Of a DNA stretch of 64,000 bases, positions 22,270 through 34,605 are shown in pieces. Both the position numbers and the translations under genes were made by a program. The number at the start of each line of letters is the position of its first letter. Positions within the stretch are counted from its first letter, which is position 1. Source of the stretch: Cryptomeria japonica (Eukaryota > Streptophyta > Pinopsida > Cupressales > Cupressaceae). A model generated the notes under the pieces. The model was not told where the DNA came from. It searched no databases and worked only from the letters and a program-made list of their open reading frames with translations. The DNA lies in contig NC_081406.1 in assembly GCF_030272615.1 (NCBI RefSeq), positions 464,436,072 to 464,500,071 on the forward strand, written 5' to 3'.

Positions 22270-24442
22270 TATTCTATTTTGTTGGTTGGCATGCCAAAAG
22301 TGGCCACATAAGGATCGGAGGCTGAAAGATTAATGGCAACCATGTATTGGATTTCTCCCTGCCTAGTTGTATGTATCTGGAGGCTCTTTGTATGGCTGCA
22401 TGAAAATTCTATAATGAGTAAGGTTCTCCCAGTTTTAAATGATCTGATAGATGATTCCAGCATTGAGTTATCCCTTCTAGTGTGGTTGTCCTGTGGGTAT
22501 GAGCCAAATGCTCATACGCTTGATAGACTTCCTCTCTCATTGGAAGTACTATCTTACTAACATCATCTCTTATTAGCAACTTTTTTCAATCATAATACAG
22601 AACCCTGGGTGCTTCTGATTCCCTCCTCAATGGCAATGGACAGTCAAGTTCTAATTTTTCAAACTCCTTGGCTTGTGGTCCTATGATCATCTCATTTTGG
22701 ATCCATGACATTAAATCTCTGAGATAGATATCCCCAATATACAATAAAGGATTCCATTCTCTGTACAACATAGTTATGTAAATATAATTCACATAACAAA
22801 TTCCTTACAACATGTGGAGAGGTTTGGTAAGCATGATAGAATTCCTTAGGTGTTTCCAAGGATGGATTAAGGTCCCTAACAATGCAGTTTAGTCTGAATT
22901 TTAGATACCGCTCTTTCAAATGTACTGCATAAATTCTTGGGGGTGCCCTACACTGCATCATCTTAGGAACCATACCATAAATCTCTTCTACCTTAGCTTC
23001 TAATTCTTTAATTCTATTATCTTTCTTTTCAATCTCTTTTTGCTGCTTATTAATTATCCCCTACAACCTATCCTTCTCTATTTCCAATTGCCTAAAAAAT
23101 GTTAAAGCAATTAATAAACTAGTTAGGGATGAAGGAGGTCCAATAGGTCCTACCTTAGACTGTGGGATTTCTTTAATAAACTCCTCATTCTGAGTTGACA
23201 TATCTCCCACATTTTCTTTAGGTTGCTGTAGAACATCATCAATAGTCTCTTCACATTGCAATGCCACTGAAGCAAGATTTGCTAGCTTATCCATTAAAAC
23301 TTCTTCTTGAATTTCTTCTTCTACGAGGTTTTCTTGAATTTCCTCTTCCATAGGGTTTTCTTGCATTTCCTTCTCTGCAGCATCTTCTTCTTCTGAAGTT
23401 TCGAGTGCAATAACCTCTGATGGATTACTCAAAGGTTGAGTCTTCTGTGTCCTCCTTCTTGTTATCCTTACATACACTTTTGAAATAGGTGCAGGAGTTT
23501 TTGTTTTTTCTCAACGCCTCTTAGCTACAGGAGGAATATGTGTTTCCTGCAGCCGGATAACAAATTCTTCATCTGATTCATCCTTTTCCAATTCTTTTCC
23601 TTCCCTTTGTAAAAGAGGTGAATCTCTTTGAAGAGAAGTAGAGGTTGTTCTTCGATTGACTCTGCTTCAATATTTCCTTCGATAATAATTGTGGCTCCTT
23701 CAGCAACCAACAAACCCTCATCTTCACTAGAAAGATCTTTTGCAACAATCTCTTCTTGAGCCGATAGATTATTCGCAATAGGGGCTTCACCAACCCTAAA
23801 TTGCAGAATATCCTCAAACACACCCCATTCCATTTGTGAAACATCTCTCAAGGACCGGTGTACAAGAAACTTAACCAGTCCATTATGGCTAATAGAGCGA
23901 TTTCCATATTTTCTAGTCTCCTTAGCACTTATAGAAATGAGATGATACAAGAAATTTGGGACATTAACTCATCGCCCATGACGCAGATGACTAAGTAACT
24001 TAAAATGAGGTGAATGCAAATTTGAATACTGTCCTTCACATGTAATGTATTTCATAACATACAGAGCTACCTGAGGCCAATGTGTTGGTAAAGAAACCCT
24101 TCTAGTCCCTTGTCTGTCCACCATTAAGGGTCTGTCAGTGGAAATTGTGAACTCTGTCATGGAACTCCTTGCGTCTTTTGATTCAGGAAAGAGTTCTCCT
24201 TCCTGCAGCAACCCTATGACCTCTACAATTTGTTGCTCTGTAGCAATTTCCCTCAACCCTTTAACTGTAGCTTCTCCTTCATCAAAGGAATGCATAAATT
24301 CCACAGCTATTTCATCGTTGTAATCCTTGATTTTCAAGAAATAATCCAGCCAGCTGTGGTTTCGAAAATAATGCTCATAGACAAAATCCTACAGCAACCC
24401 TTCATGGACCATTGGCTCATGGCGAATTAGATCACCACCCAT
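22270..24442 (-). pseudogene. Athila-like post-pol ORF (env-position accessory protein)
   Basis: Position and size match the extra ORF that Athila elements carry after pol, often called env-like. I see no signal peptide or transmembrane segment in it, so an envelope role is not supported here. Start ATG at 24442-24440. N-terminal core (24340-23970) includes FMHSF, KYITCEGQY and HLRHG; a second block (23950-23525) continues it after a stop. Then follow an acidic Glu-rich region with short repeats (MQENPMEEE, IQENLVEEE), a coiled coil (KQQKEIEKKDNRIKELEAKV, minus about 23045-22985) and a conserved C-terminal block (22973-22586). Stops at 24387, 23969, 23061 and others break it. The core is homologous to the LINE third ORF and to 2-3121. 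Confidence 0.65.
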
Positions 24443-25049
24443 CTTTTACTCTAATACTTCCGAAGCTTGACCAAAATGTTTGACACTTTCACAAAAAACT
24501 AAAATCTACATATCTTAATTTTGGCGGCAGACCTTATTATTCACTTGCGTGAAATAATAATCATCATAAGTAATGTCAGTTAGGAAATCAATTCGGGATA
24601 TCAAAAAAACTGATAATAAATTTTACTAGAAAAATGACCATAAAGTACCCCCCCCAACTTAACCTAGCATGTGTCCACATAGGCTGACGAGATTTCTGGT
24701 TTGGAGCAGATTTAAATAGGATAAAAATTATAATGAACTAATAAATGCATAATTAAAATAAAGTACAATATACACTTACCTGCAATTGGGTGAAAATGAT
24801 GGCGAAATGAAATGAAGTGACAGGTAAGAAAGTGGAATGGAATGTAGTGGATGGAACTTTATGTACGGAGAACAATATTCCCATGGAAATATTTTATTAT
24901 GATATGGTGAATAAGTTCACTGTAGAGGCTGCAGGAACATCACCTTTATCAACATGCTCAAGTGCAATAGGAAGCTCATGAATTGATACCGAATCATTGG
25001 CAATTGCTATAGGAACCTTGCCATTTGCTACAAGAACTTTTATTTCACT
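24443..25049 (-). other. Spacer between integrase and post-pol ORF
   Basis: No coding frame is supported. It contains AT-rich sequence and a ccccccc run near 24651. By position it would hold any splice acceptor needed to express the post-pol ORF, but none can be assigned by eye. Confidence 0.4.
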
Positions 25050-26942
25050 TTAGAGAGCAAACTTCCGCAAGAACTCTTCTCTAGTAGCTGGCTTGTGATA
25101 AAGTCGTAGTCGGTGTCCATTCACTAAGAGTTTAAATCGAGCAGGATCTATTGTGGACAACCGGACTGCTCCATTCTGAAAAACTTCTTCTACCTCATAA
25201 GGACCTAACCACCTTGTATGGAGTTTTCCCATAGCATCCTTATATCTGGAATCATACAGGAGTACCCAATCACCAACTTTGAATTTCTTTTCTCTGATAT
25301 ATTTATCATGCCATCTTGCTCTTTGGTTTTGAATCAATTTTGTCTGTTGAACAACTATCTTCCTCCATTCATCAAGAGCATTTAGCTACTGAATGCGTTC
25401 CTTCTATGCTTTAGACAATGTCATATTCAGTTGTAGAGTTGTTCTCGAGGTTTTATGCTCAAATTCAATAGGCATCATTGTTGTTTTGCCATAAACCATC
25501 TCAAAAGGTGTGAATTCAATTGGTGTTTTCCATGTTGTTCTATATGCCCAAATTGCCTCTGAAAGTCAATGAGACCAATCTTTCTTGTGGATAGACACTA
25601 TTTTTGTAAGAATAGCCTCAAGCTCTCTATTGGTAACTTCTACTTGTCCATTTGACTGTGGATGATATGGAGTAGATTTCTTGTGTCTTATATTGTATTC
25701 ATTGACCAAAGCTTTTATCAATGTTGATGTAAATTGAGGTCCCTGATCTGAGACAATTTCCCTTCATACTCCATACCTTGTAAATATTTCTTCATAGAGA
25801 AACTTAGCCACCTTATTATCTCTTACATGTTGCATAGCTCTAGCTTCTACCCATTTTGTCACATAGTCTGTACATACCAAGATATAAGATTTTCCATTAG
25901 AAGGTGGCTCAATGGGGCCAACAAAATCTAATCCCCACTTTTCAAATGGTGTAACAGATATTTGAGGATATAGTGGCATCTCATCAGATTTTGTAGGTCT
26001 TCCCATTTGCTAACATCTGTCACATTTCCTTGTGTATTGAGCTGCATCCTTGTGTAATGCAAGCCAATAGTATCCGGGATTGAGTATTTTCAATGATGTC
26101 CTTTTGGCAGAAAAATGACCTCCACATGGCTCATCATGACATGCATGTAGGATGTCATATGTTTCATCTTCTCTAACACATCTTCGCATGACTTGGTTAG
26201 GTCCAATATAAAATAGACAATCAACAATCCATGAAAAGTTAAAAGTTTTTTCAACTAGCAACCTTCTTTCCTTAGGAGAAAAAGAAATTGGCATTTTAGC
26301 TGCAACTAAATAGTTGGCAATATCAACATACCATGGAGTATGAGCTTGTATGAGAAACAAATGCTCATTTGGAAAAGTGTCATCTATCATTGTAGAATTT
26401 TCCTTCAATTGAAGACGTGAAAGATAATCTGCAACAACATTAGACTTCCCTGGCTTATCAACAACAGTGATATCAAATTCTTGCATCAACAATAACCAGC
26501 GAGCCAATCTTCCAGTGATTGATGGCTTATTCATGAGATATCTAATTGCAGTATGATTTGTATGCACAAATATGGGATACCCTATAATATAGTGTCTAAA
26601 CTTGTTAAGGGCATATATGACAGCTAGCATTTCCTTTTCAGTAACTGTATAATTCAATTCAGGTCCCTGCAAATTCTTGTTGATATAATATATTGCATTT
26701 TCCAACTTGTCAACTTTTTGTCCCAGCACTGCTCCTACAACATAATCAGATGCATCAATATGGGTTTGGAATGGTAGAGACCAATGAGGTCCTTTTAGAA
26801 CTAGTGCTTGAGTCAAAGCATGCTTAAGCTTTAAAAAAGCTTCATTGCATGCTGAGGTCCATTTGAATTTTGCATCTTTAGTAAGCAGTGAATATAAGGG
26901 ACTTGCAATTTTCTTTGATAAACCTTCTGTAGTATCCAGCAT
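25050..26942 (-). pseudogene. Athila-like pol: RNase H and integrase
   Basis: The minus-strand ORF 26942-26010 carries the end of RT/connection, a gypsy RNase H (THIDASDYVVGAVLGQ, EKEMLAVIYAL, TNHTAI, NVVADYLSRL) and the integrase HHCC zinc finger (H-x-H and C-D-R-C at its end). After a stop at 26010, ORF 26006-25764 has the first catalytic Asp (GLDFVGP). A broken stretch follows with SDQGPQF (second Asp) and GQVEVTNRE (Glu). ORF 25337-25050 is the C-terminal domain (VGDWVLLYDSRY, WLGPYEVEEV), ending at 25050. Catalytic residues are present but at least five stops interrupt the protein. Confidence 0.88.
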
Positions 26943-27343
26943 GGCAAAAAAAACTTCTCACATCTTTCTGCTTCACAGGGTCATTAATATGATGAATAAC
27001 CTCAATCTTTGTTGGATCCACTTGTATGCCATGTACAGATATATGATGACCAAGGACTATTCCTTCTTCCATCATAATGAAACACTTCTCATTATTTAGA
27101 GACAAGTTGTAGTCTTCACACCACTGCAAAAATTTCTTCAAATTACCTAATGCTTGATCAAATTTAGAGCCATAAGTTGTAAAGTCATCCATGTAAATTT
27201 CCATAATATCTTGAGAAATATCAGAAAAAATACTGATCACTGCCCTTTGAAAAGTGGCTGGAGCATTACACAACCCAAAAGGAAGAACATAATATGCATA
27301 AGTGCCCCATGGGCAAGTAAATGTTGTTTTCTCTTGATCTTCA
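26878..27343 (-). pseudogene. Athila-like reverse transcriptase, C-terminal half
   Basis: Minus-strand sequence right up to the CACTA end encodes DQEKTTFTCPWGTYAYYV, LCNAPATFQR and the catalytic box YMDDFTTYG (about 27195-27170), then HHISVHGIQVDP and the thumb. YMDDF followed by an aromatic/glycine is typical of Athila rather than of chromovirus RTs (YLDDI). The frame begins in the N-terminal half at 37642-38183, so the CACTA element sits between RT palm motifs. A frameshift near 26940 separates it from RNase H. Confidence 0.88.
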
Positions 27344-27510
27344 CACTAATACATTTAGCCTAAAATTCTGATGGAGGTTTCTGACGGAGAAGGTATATTG
27401 TGATAAAACTTGTTTTTTTTTGAAAAAATGCCCGATTTCGTCAGAATTCCGACAATAATGCAATGACATTTAGGGTTTTTTAGAAAAAGTGCCTGCATTC
27501 ATCAAAATTC
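27344..27510 (+). repeat. CACTA left terminal and subterminal repeats
   Basis: The terminal repeat is followed by diverged copies of a GTCAGAATTCCGAC-type word: attctgatgg, ttctgacgg, cgtcagaattccgac (27448-27462) and catcaaaattccaatgac (27499-27516). In CACTA elements such repeats bind the element's own DNA-binding protein. Confidence 0.75.
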
Positions 27511-27631
27511 CAATGACAACGTGCATTACCTAAAAAAAAAGAAAAGACCAAGTCATTTCATAAATCCCGCCTCTTTACAAAATCCTGTCTCTCATTCATC
27601 CTGCCTTTGTAGCAAACCTGTGGGTTTAATC

Positions 27632-28265
27632 ATGGCGGGGAAGATCAATATTGGTGTGACAAGCTTGCCGCCCGATGAAAAACGCACCAACATTCCAAAT
27701 CTATTGCAAGCATTAGATAACAGCATGGCACCTTTCGTAATTAAGAGCCTTATTGAGGAGATCAACAAGAGGGAAGAAGAGCACAAGATCACCGGTATAA
27801 TAGTAGATGCAATGACATGTTTCAGGTTAAAGGTGGTAGCCGATTTCTTTAAGATTCCTCTCTTTTCTTTCCACGCATCACCCGTCGCCAACTGTGCCAT
27901 CCGCTACTTCATTCTAAGGCTCGTCTCTCTTGGGACCCTTGCTCAAGATGGTAAGATAGAGTCACGCTTCTTCGTAATTTTTTTCTTTTCCTTCTTGGGT
28001 TTTGGTTAGACTGGTTGTTTTTGGTGTTATTGAAGGAGCTCCCAAAGAAGAGAAGAAAGTAAGGTATATTCCCTCCATGCCTCTGGAATCGAATAAGGAT
28101 GGAATAATAGAGAAGGGGGAGATTATTAGAGCCATTGACAAGTTGCTAGTGGGAGAAGATGGTGCAGAGATAAGGAAGTATGTCACCAAATTGATGAGAA
28201 GCAGTAGAGATGTGGTGAAGGAAGGAGGATCCTCATTCAACAACTACCGTAAGTTTCTTCACTAG
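27632..28265 (+). pseudogene. Captured UDP-glycosyltransferase fragment, two exons
   Basis: Exon 1 (27632-27950) starts with ATG and encodes a family-1 plant glycosyltransferase N-terminal segment: LPPDEKRTN, a central ITGIIVDAMTCFRLKVVADF (I-T-C-I-I-A-D...A-L-E-V-A pattern) and FHASPVANCAI. A canonical 85-bp intron (GT at 27951, AG at 28034-28035) keeps the frame. Exon 2 (28036-28265) continues KEEKKVRYIPSMPL, then jumps to the extreme C-terminus of the family (EIIRAIDKLL, KEGGSSFNNY, stop). The spliced product would be 182 residues against about 450-480 for a full enzyme. The sugar-nucleotide-binding PSPG box and about 250 residues are missing, so it cannot be an active transferase. The intact frame is notable. 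Confidence 0.8.
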
Positions 28266-31200
28266 ATGAAGAAATAGCTTCTTGACTGAAATATTAGGCC
28301 ATCACTTCTTTAGTTTATCAGATTTTTTGTGGTGCGGAGGAGAAACTGGGAGGATATGTGGTGATTATGATTCATTTGGTTTATTGATTCTGTAATGGTG
28401 AAATTTCTATAAATGATTTCTTTTTCATCTTCTTTTTTCATCCTTTTAAGGGAATGTCTTAATGTGTATATATATAAATTGCATAATTTTGTATGAGATT
28501 GGGCTCATCATATTTGTCTTGTTTTAACCTTTTATATTTATCTTTAATCATGGTTAGAAGGTGGCTTGGTTAAGACATCAAATTAACATCAAATATCCAC
28601 CAAGAAACCCAGCCTTTTGGCTTCTCATCATGAACTACCTCTTTCATCTCCTTGATGAAGGCGTTTGCTAGCTACACAATGCTTTTTTATGAGAATAAGA
28701 ATGAAAGTTATAAGAAATTCTTCATACACTATACCTCCATGTAAATGTTTACCTTGGAAACATTAAAGATTAGTGACCTATCATATGGCCTTTACAACAC
28801 CATCCATTACAACAATCACTTGGTTTAATTTTTTACATCATCGTCCATCCTTTGAAACTTAGCAGGAGTAAAAGAAAGGCCATGGACACTTATGACAGCC
28901 ACATGAATGTGAAAAGATAATTAACCGAAACCTACCTTGGGATCTCCTTGGCCAATCCAAGGGAATACAATATGAATGAAATCCAAACTATAGATTCTCC
29001 AAATGCTTTTTGTCATTCAAAATGACCTACAAAATGTATTGTTCATAGGTATAGTTGGCAGTCGCTCATACATCGTGTAAGCTATCTAGAAAATTTCAAA
29101 TGGAGCATGTAATATTTTGAACTTTCTAATTTACAAATTTGTGTGCTAATTGCATTTATTTAAATTCAAGAATCCACTTCACATCTATATTAGCAAGATT
29201 CTTCTCTTTGCAGAGATTCAAACTATTCAAGAAGGCTTAAAACTTAGCCTCATATTTTGGACCAATAGATAAAAAAAAATTGAAATAGCTCACAAAATCT
29301 CTTCATTATAAAAAATCTTAGGTTTATACCTAGCCACCCCATCAAAGTTCAGTTTTAAAGCCAATAAAGGGAGGATTCCATTTTATCATTTCTTTTTTAT
29401 ATCTTTTGGAGATTTAAGGGCCACTAACATAGTATGTCAAAGTGGATATGAAAATGTATCATTTTTTTGTTAGTTTATCGTCCCACTAAGGGAAGTTTAA
29501 GAATCATATTATCTGATTTTTATTGACCAGTAGCATTTTGTAAATATCAATTATTATTATTTTTAGATTTAATAAAATAATTAAATATTACAAAATTGAA
29601 GCTACAGAAATAACTAATAAACATAATTGAATCACTAGCAGTCCAATAACTCGGAAAAAAACAAATGATAATGACTCTGTTCAATCAAAGATTCTTTTCT
29701 TTAATACCTACTCACTCAAAGATTATTTTCCCTTGACTCAACCTAAATTCCACACACAATTATAGGAGGTCTCGTTATCCATGTCACTTCCCATAAGGAG
29801 TTTCCCACTCGAAGCATATCATATCATTTTAATGCACCTCCCCACTCGAAGCATATCATTTTAATGTCCCTCCGCATGATAATTATAATTCTTATCTATG
29901 GAATTGGCTTCTTCTTCATTCATTCTCTAAGCATTCTAACCCTTTATCTCCTCCCTTCAAACTTCTCCAAAAATAACAAGAATTAGAAAAATTATCCAAT
30001 AATTTTTAATATAGATAACATGTTAAAAAAATTAACTGTCACCAGAGTTAAGATCTCGGAAATATTTTATTCTTTTGGCGTTGAGTGGAACATAACATGC
30101 GTCACCTTTGTATCATTAATTTTTTTGCTTCCAGACAAACTAAAAGTGATAAGATTGTTTCGGTGTAAGCCATTAAGAAAAGTGGTCACTGATTTGATGG
30201 TTGATCAACTTCCCTCCAGGTGTGGGAGACTCTACCGGTAGCTTACACATCAATATGGTAATCATATCTTCATATGCCATGGCTGCAGCGGGGAACGGGG
30301 GCCGACATTGATCAATCAGTCGTTGGTAATGGGAGACATTATTTTAAATGGTATGAAAAATTTCCAACTATGGCTAGATAGATCATGCTTTGGTTTTCAG
30401 GAAGCCATTGGAGTGAAGTTGATTTTGTCTTCTAGTGTTAGATAATTTGTATTTTCCTCATTGTAGGGAAGATAGGTTGTGTACTTCATATTTTAATGCT
30501 TATCTTGAAGGAGATCGGATGTGTGGTGGACATTTATTTCAAATTATTATTGTCCTACATGACCTATATAATCAAGGGGTTCTATTTATAATCCCATTCA
30601 TTCATATTGTAAACTTGCATTCATTGATAGGAATATAGTTTATTTGTGTCATATTGATCTTCTCATTTTGTTGTGCTTTCCATTAGACCTCTAGATCTTG
30701 GGTGGCCATCTCCATAGTCAAATCTTAAAATATTTACCTTTCTAGATTCTATAAAAGAAATGGTTTTATCAAGAATATCATATGGAATAGCTTCTAAATA
30801 TTTGCATTTGATAACAATATTGTTAGACAATTTTGCTTTATAGGAAAATAATCTAAACTAGACTATTTTTTTCAAGCTAAGACAAAACAAAGTAAGGTAG
30901 TACAATAATCACTTTGTAAAAATAATTAGCTAACACATCTTCTTTTGGGAATTTTTGTATTTAGTTCTTCCTTTGCAAATCAACATACCCTATTTTGGTT
31001 TCCCAAATATTTACTAAATAACTTTGAAGATAAATTGGGAAGAGAATCCATCATATAGATATTTCTTCTCAACAACCTTAGAGGACATTGTTTTGTCTAT
31101 CATTTATTATAATAGCTAATACCCAATTTTTTTATAAGATAACAAGCAAAACCTCCTCTTCACAAACTATGTTTTCCTTAATAATCCAATAATGAAAAAA

Positions 31201-31534
31201 GTAACCCACATAAAAATTACTTACTCCCTACCATGAAGGCAAAAGAACATCCAATTTAAAGATTGATGTACCAAAAGGAAAGAAATATGACCTCAATATC
31301 TGTCTTGAACTTATACATTGAATCTATACACATGAGAATCCCCTTAATAACTCTCTCACAACTTTCAATGCTAGAAGAATGAGTGTTTTCACAAGACTTT
31401 CATACTATGATATTTATATCAAAATTCACTTGCATAGTTTTAGAGTCAAGCTAACCCATTCTCATGAGTAGTTTACATGAACCCCTCATAAGAATGGATC
31501 ACTTAGTACTCATTTCATCAAAGTGTTGCTCATA
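28266..31534. other. CACTA interior, non-coding
   Basis: 3' flank of the captured transferase (to about 28500), then AT-rich sequence without a supported gene. Short open stretches at 30020-30241 and 30435-30638 match nothing I recognise. Confidence 0.5.
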
Positions 31535-31625
31535 GCGGTGAAGCATTAGGGATTCCTAGGAGGTCACCCATACTAATACTACTCTAAATCAAGCATGTTT
31601 AACCATGTAGATTATCCCAAGATCA
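31535..31625 (-). ncRNA. 5S-rRNA-like pseudogene fragment
   Basis: The plus strand reads ggattcctaggaggtcaccc, then atactaatactactct and aagcatgtttaac. This is a diverged reverse complement of the 3' two thirds of plant 5S rRNA (...GTTAAGCGTGCTTG...AGTAGTACTAGGATGGGTGACCTCCTGGGAAGTCC...). It covers the internal control region with several substitutions. It could be a stray 5S pseudogene or the LTR of a Cassandra-type TRIM element; no paired LTR was found. Confidence 0.65.
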
Positions 31626-33949
31626 AACCCATTCAACTTGCCACCCCATTTGCAAAACCTTCATCAAGTGGTGTGCCTTATAAACCATTCATTATAGGGC
31701 AACTTTAGCTTATCCATCGACAAGTGGGAGGTGTTGATGTGTTTTTTATGCACATGCGAACATAGAATAAAATACCCAAAAGTATCTTATCCTCTCTTGA
31801 ACAAAGTTACTGAAATGCTGGAGATTTCTTAAGGATCACTTGAGACAACTCGAAGGTTCTGGTATGTCGGGTCACGACGTGTGGATAAACATAGTTGGTT
31901 GATGTGATTGCTGGTATCACAAGGGGACATACATTGAATTGTCAAATGCTTGAATAGTTGGAACTTGATCATTTGATATTTCAATCTCATGATGTCTTTT
32001 GTCCTAAACTAACTTGAATTGAAAAAAGGGCAAAAGGTGAAGTGTTAATAAAATCTATTCTAAGGCCTAGACTGTAAGAAGATGGATCCTAGTTTATCCC
32101 TTTAACCCTGATTTATTTATTTAGAGTGTTTAGTTCCATTTTAATCCTTTCTTTTACAATTAAATATTATTGAAAAATTGTATTATTGTTCCAAATTTTG
32201 TGGATATTTAAGAGACACAAATAAAATATAAATGTAATCATTCCATATTTTTGTAGGAGATATTGGAATGAGACTAATAGGAAGAGTAGTAAACATGAGT
32301 CACAATGAGCACTTTAGAATAAATCTAAACATTATAAGGAAGAGTAGCTTGGAAAAATAGAAGCGTAATTTATTTTCTAGTATGCAAGATTATTACTTGG
32401 GAAAGAATCTTGAGGAAGGATTCATTAATGAAATGGTCATTAACAAGATGGAGAGAATAATAATTAGGAAGAGATAGATTTCACATGCTACTAGGTGACT
32501 AGATTGGAGAGAAACTAGAGGCAAATAATTTAGCTTGGCCATGACACAAAGTTTTAGAATAGATGCCAACCTTGGTGAATGGAATGAAAATCCCAAACAA
32601 TTAATGAGTGGTGAGACAAGTAGAGGCATGCATCTATAAATTTTGTTTTGAATATATATAAAATAAAGAAAAAATGGGACTAAAACCAAGGGAAATTCAC
32701 ATGGAAAGGATATGATGAAAATCAAAATAAATAGTTTGAAGATAATATTAGTTACCTAGAGGATATTCCACTTGATTATTTGGTATATCATAACTATTTT
32801 GACAAATTTTGAAACCATTAGAGCTACCTTTTACTTCTGTAGATGAGGCATTCATTCATGTTGAAGTTGTGATAGCTTATTTGCCTCTTTATAGACAACA
32901 AATTATCCATACGAATTATCATATATACTTGTAACCTCCATCCGAAACCACCTATTTCACTCTTCTTCTTTTGTGTACCTCTTTTATTCTTCCATTACCT
33001 CTTCACTTACCTAAATTCAATCCAAAACATAGTGTATATAGCATCAAAAAAATTCCATATTTGATTAATATTATCCACAACATATCGAAAAGACAAATAC
33101 CACACTTACTGTGTCATCAACCAAAAATAATTTACTTACATATTCAAAGAGTTCAATAATGGAGAAACATCTATGCGGTGCTCTACACATGTCCTTGAAG
33201 GTTCAAGAAATACTTATCCTCTATTGGTCCAAACTTTAAATCACTTTCCATGCATGAAAATAATTGCAACCATACACAATTTCCCACCCAATAGATTCTC
33301 TCAAACTAGTTTACTATCTTAACATAGGGTCAAGGAAAAGCGGGCCAAAATAGGAATCCAAGTGTCTTAAAAGCCATCAAGACCATAGTAGTGAGGATTG
33401 AATTTCTTTCTTTAGTGGTATCTTTTTGTAGATTAATTAGTTGGGGATTGTATTAGGACCTTTTCCTAATTAAAAAAAATATATAAAGATTACATCCGTA
33501 AATATTGCATTCATAATAGAATAAATTTCTGCAATATTGACACTATATTCATAATAGATTTATAGTGATGAATAAAGAAATATTTAAGATTATGAAAAAA
33601 TTGATGTTTTCTTTCTCCCAATCGTCATTGGATATTGGGTGATCTTTGAGGCATTATGTCAAATAGTTCATGTGCCTTATCTAAGCTTACATATTTTGCA
33701 TGCATGTGTACCTGGGCAGTTGCACTACAACATCTATACTCATTAATCACATTTGGTTGGAAGTTTCTAAATCCATTTCAAACACATCTTGTGCATATCC
33801 CGCAATCTATGCTAACGGTGATTGTCTTTAATGGCTTCAATGTGTGCATAATTGATTGGCTCTTCACTCCTAAGACCTTCAAAAGTCTTTACTGGCTTCA
33901 TTGAGTCCTTTTGTCTTCCAAATTCACCTGCACCAACTTGAATTCTCCT
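31626..33949. other. CACTA interior, non-coding
   Basis: AT-rich sequence. No gene, RNA or repeat could be supported by eye. Small open stretches (32393-32725, 32971-33159, 33656-33904) lack recognisable motifs. Confidence 0.45.
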
Positions 33950-34475
33950 TCAATGCTTGATTGCCTATTCACTTGGAATTGAATTGATTTTATAACTAAG
34001 AGATCACTTGATTTTATATGTCTCAAAAGCATTTTATCCCGATGGCTTTTTATTAAAGTACTTTCTCTTCTATCTCATATTGGTGGAGCAAATTCTTTTA
34101 TGATATGTAAGTTGAGAATATTTTATGAAAGGTCCCTAAATGAATACACTTTCAATTGATTTTAATATACCTTGAAGTGTGCAATATGGAAGGTTTGTAT
34201 TCTTAATCTCCTGCCCATTTCTTAATTTAAAAGATGATATCTTTATTAAATATCTTTATTAACTTGATTTCTCCTTCAATTCTTGATGAATGCTTGATTG
34301 CACGTTCACTTGGAATTGAATTGATTTTATAATTAAGAGATCACTTGAATTGTAGGTAAACCCCTTCAAATGACAGGGTAGGCTTCCTTTTATACCTAAT
34401 ATATGTCTTGAAAGCATTTTATTGTGATGGCTTTAAATTAAAGTACTTTCTCTTCTATCTGGTATTGGTGGAGTA
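33950..34475 (+). repeat. Diverged direct duplication inside the CACTA element
   Basis: The block from gcttgattgcc (about 33955) through ttcacttggaattgaattg, aagagatcacttga and attaaagtactttctcttct (to about 34100) recurs at about 34290-34475. The second copy holds an extra ~60 bp (gtaggtaaacccc...). Not coding. Confidence 0.7.
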
Positions 34476-34605
34476 GAGGTTGCATTGCATCATCCTAGGA
34501 TACATATTTCCGCAGATACAACACAAGTTAAATGTATCCCAAGTCGATGCAAAGCAACCTCTACTCTAGAGATCACCAAAAAATAGAGAAAGAACTTTAA
34601 TTTAA
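34435..34605. repeat. Imperfect hairpin, about 70-bp arms
   Basis: ttaaattaaagtactttctc...gtagaggttgcattgcatc on the left pairs with gatgcaaagcaacctctac...gagaaagaactttaatttaa on the right. The inner 33 bp match at about 28 positions, with a loop of about 25 nt. The fold resembles a MITE or a young miRNA-type foldback. Confidence 0.65.

Noticed and set aside
22270-24442. Envelope glycoprotein for the Athila post-pol ORF
   Set aside because: I find no signal peptide, transmembrane segment or cysteine pattern, and a homologue occurs in a LINE.
30020-30638. Two short open frames in the CACTA interior that might be captured exons
   Set aside because: Composition is like the surrounding AT-rich DNA and I recognise no protein family; no splice-site support.
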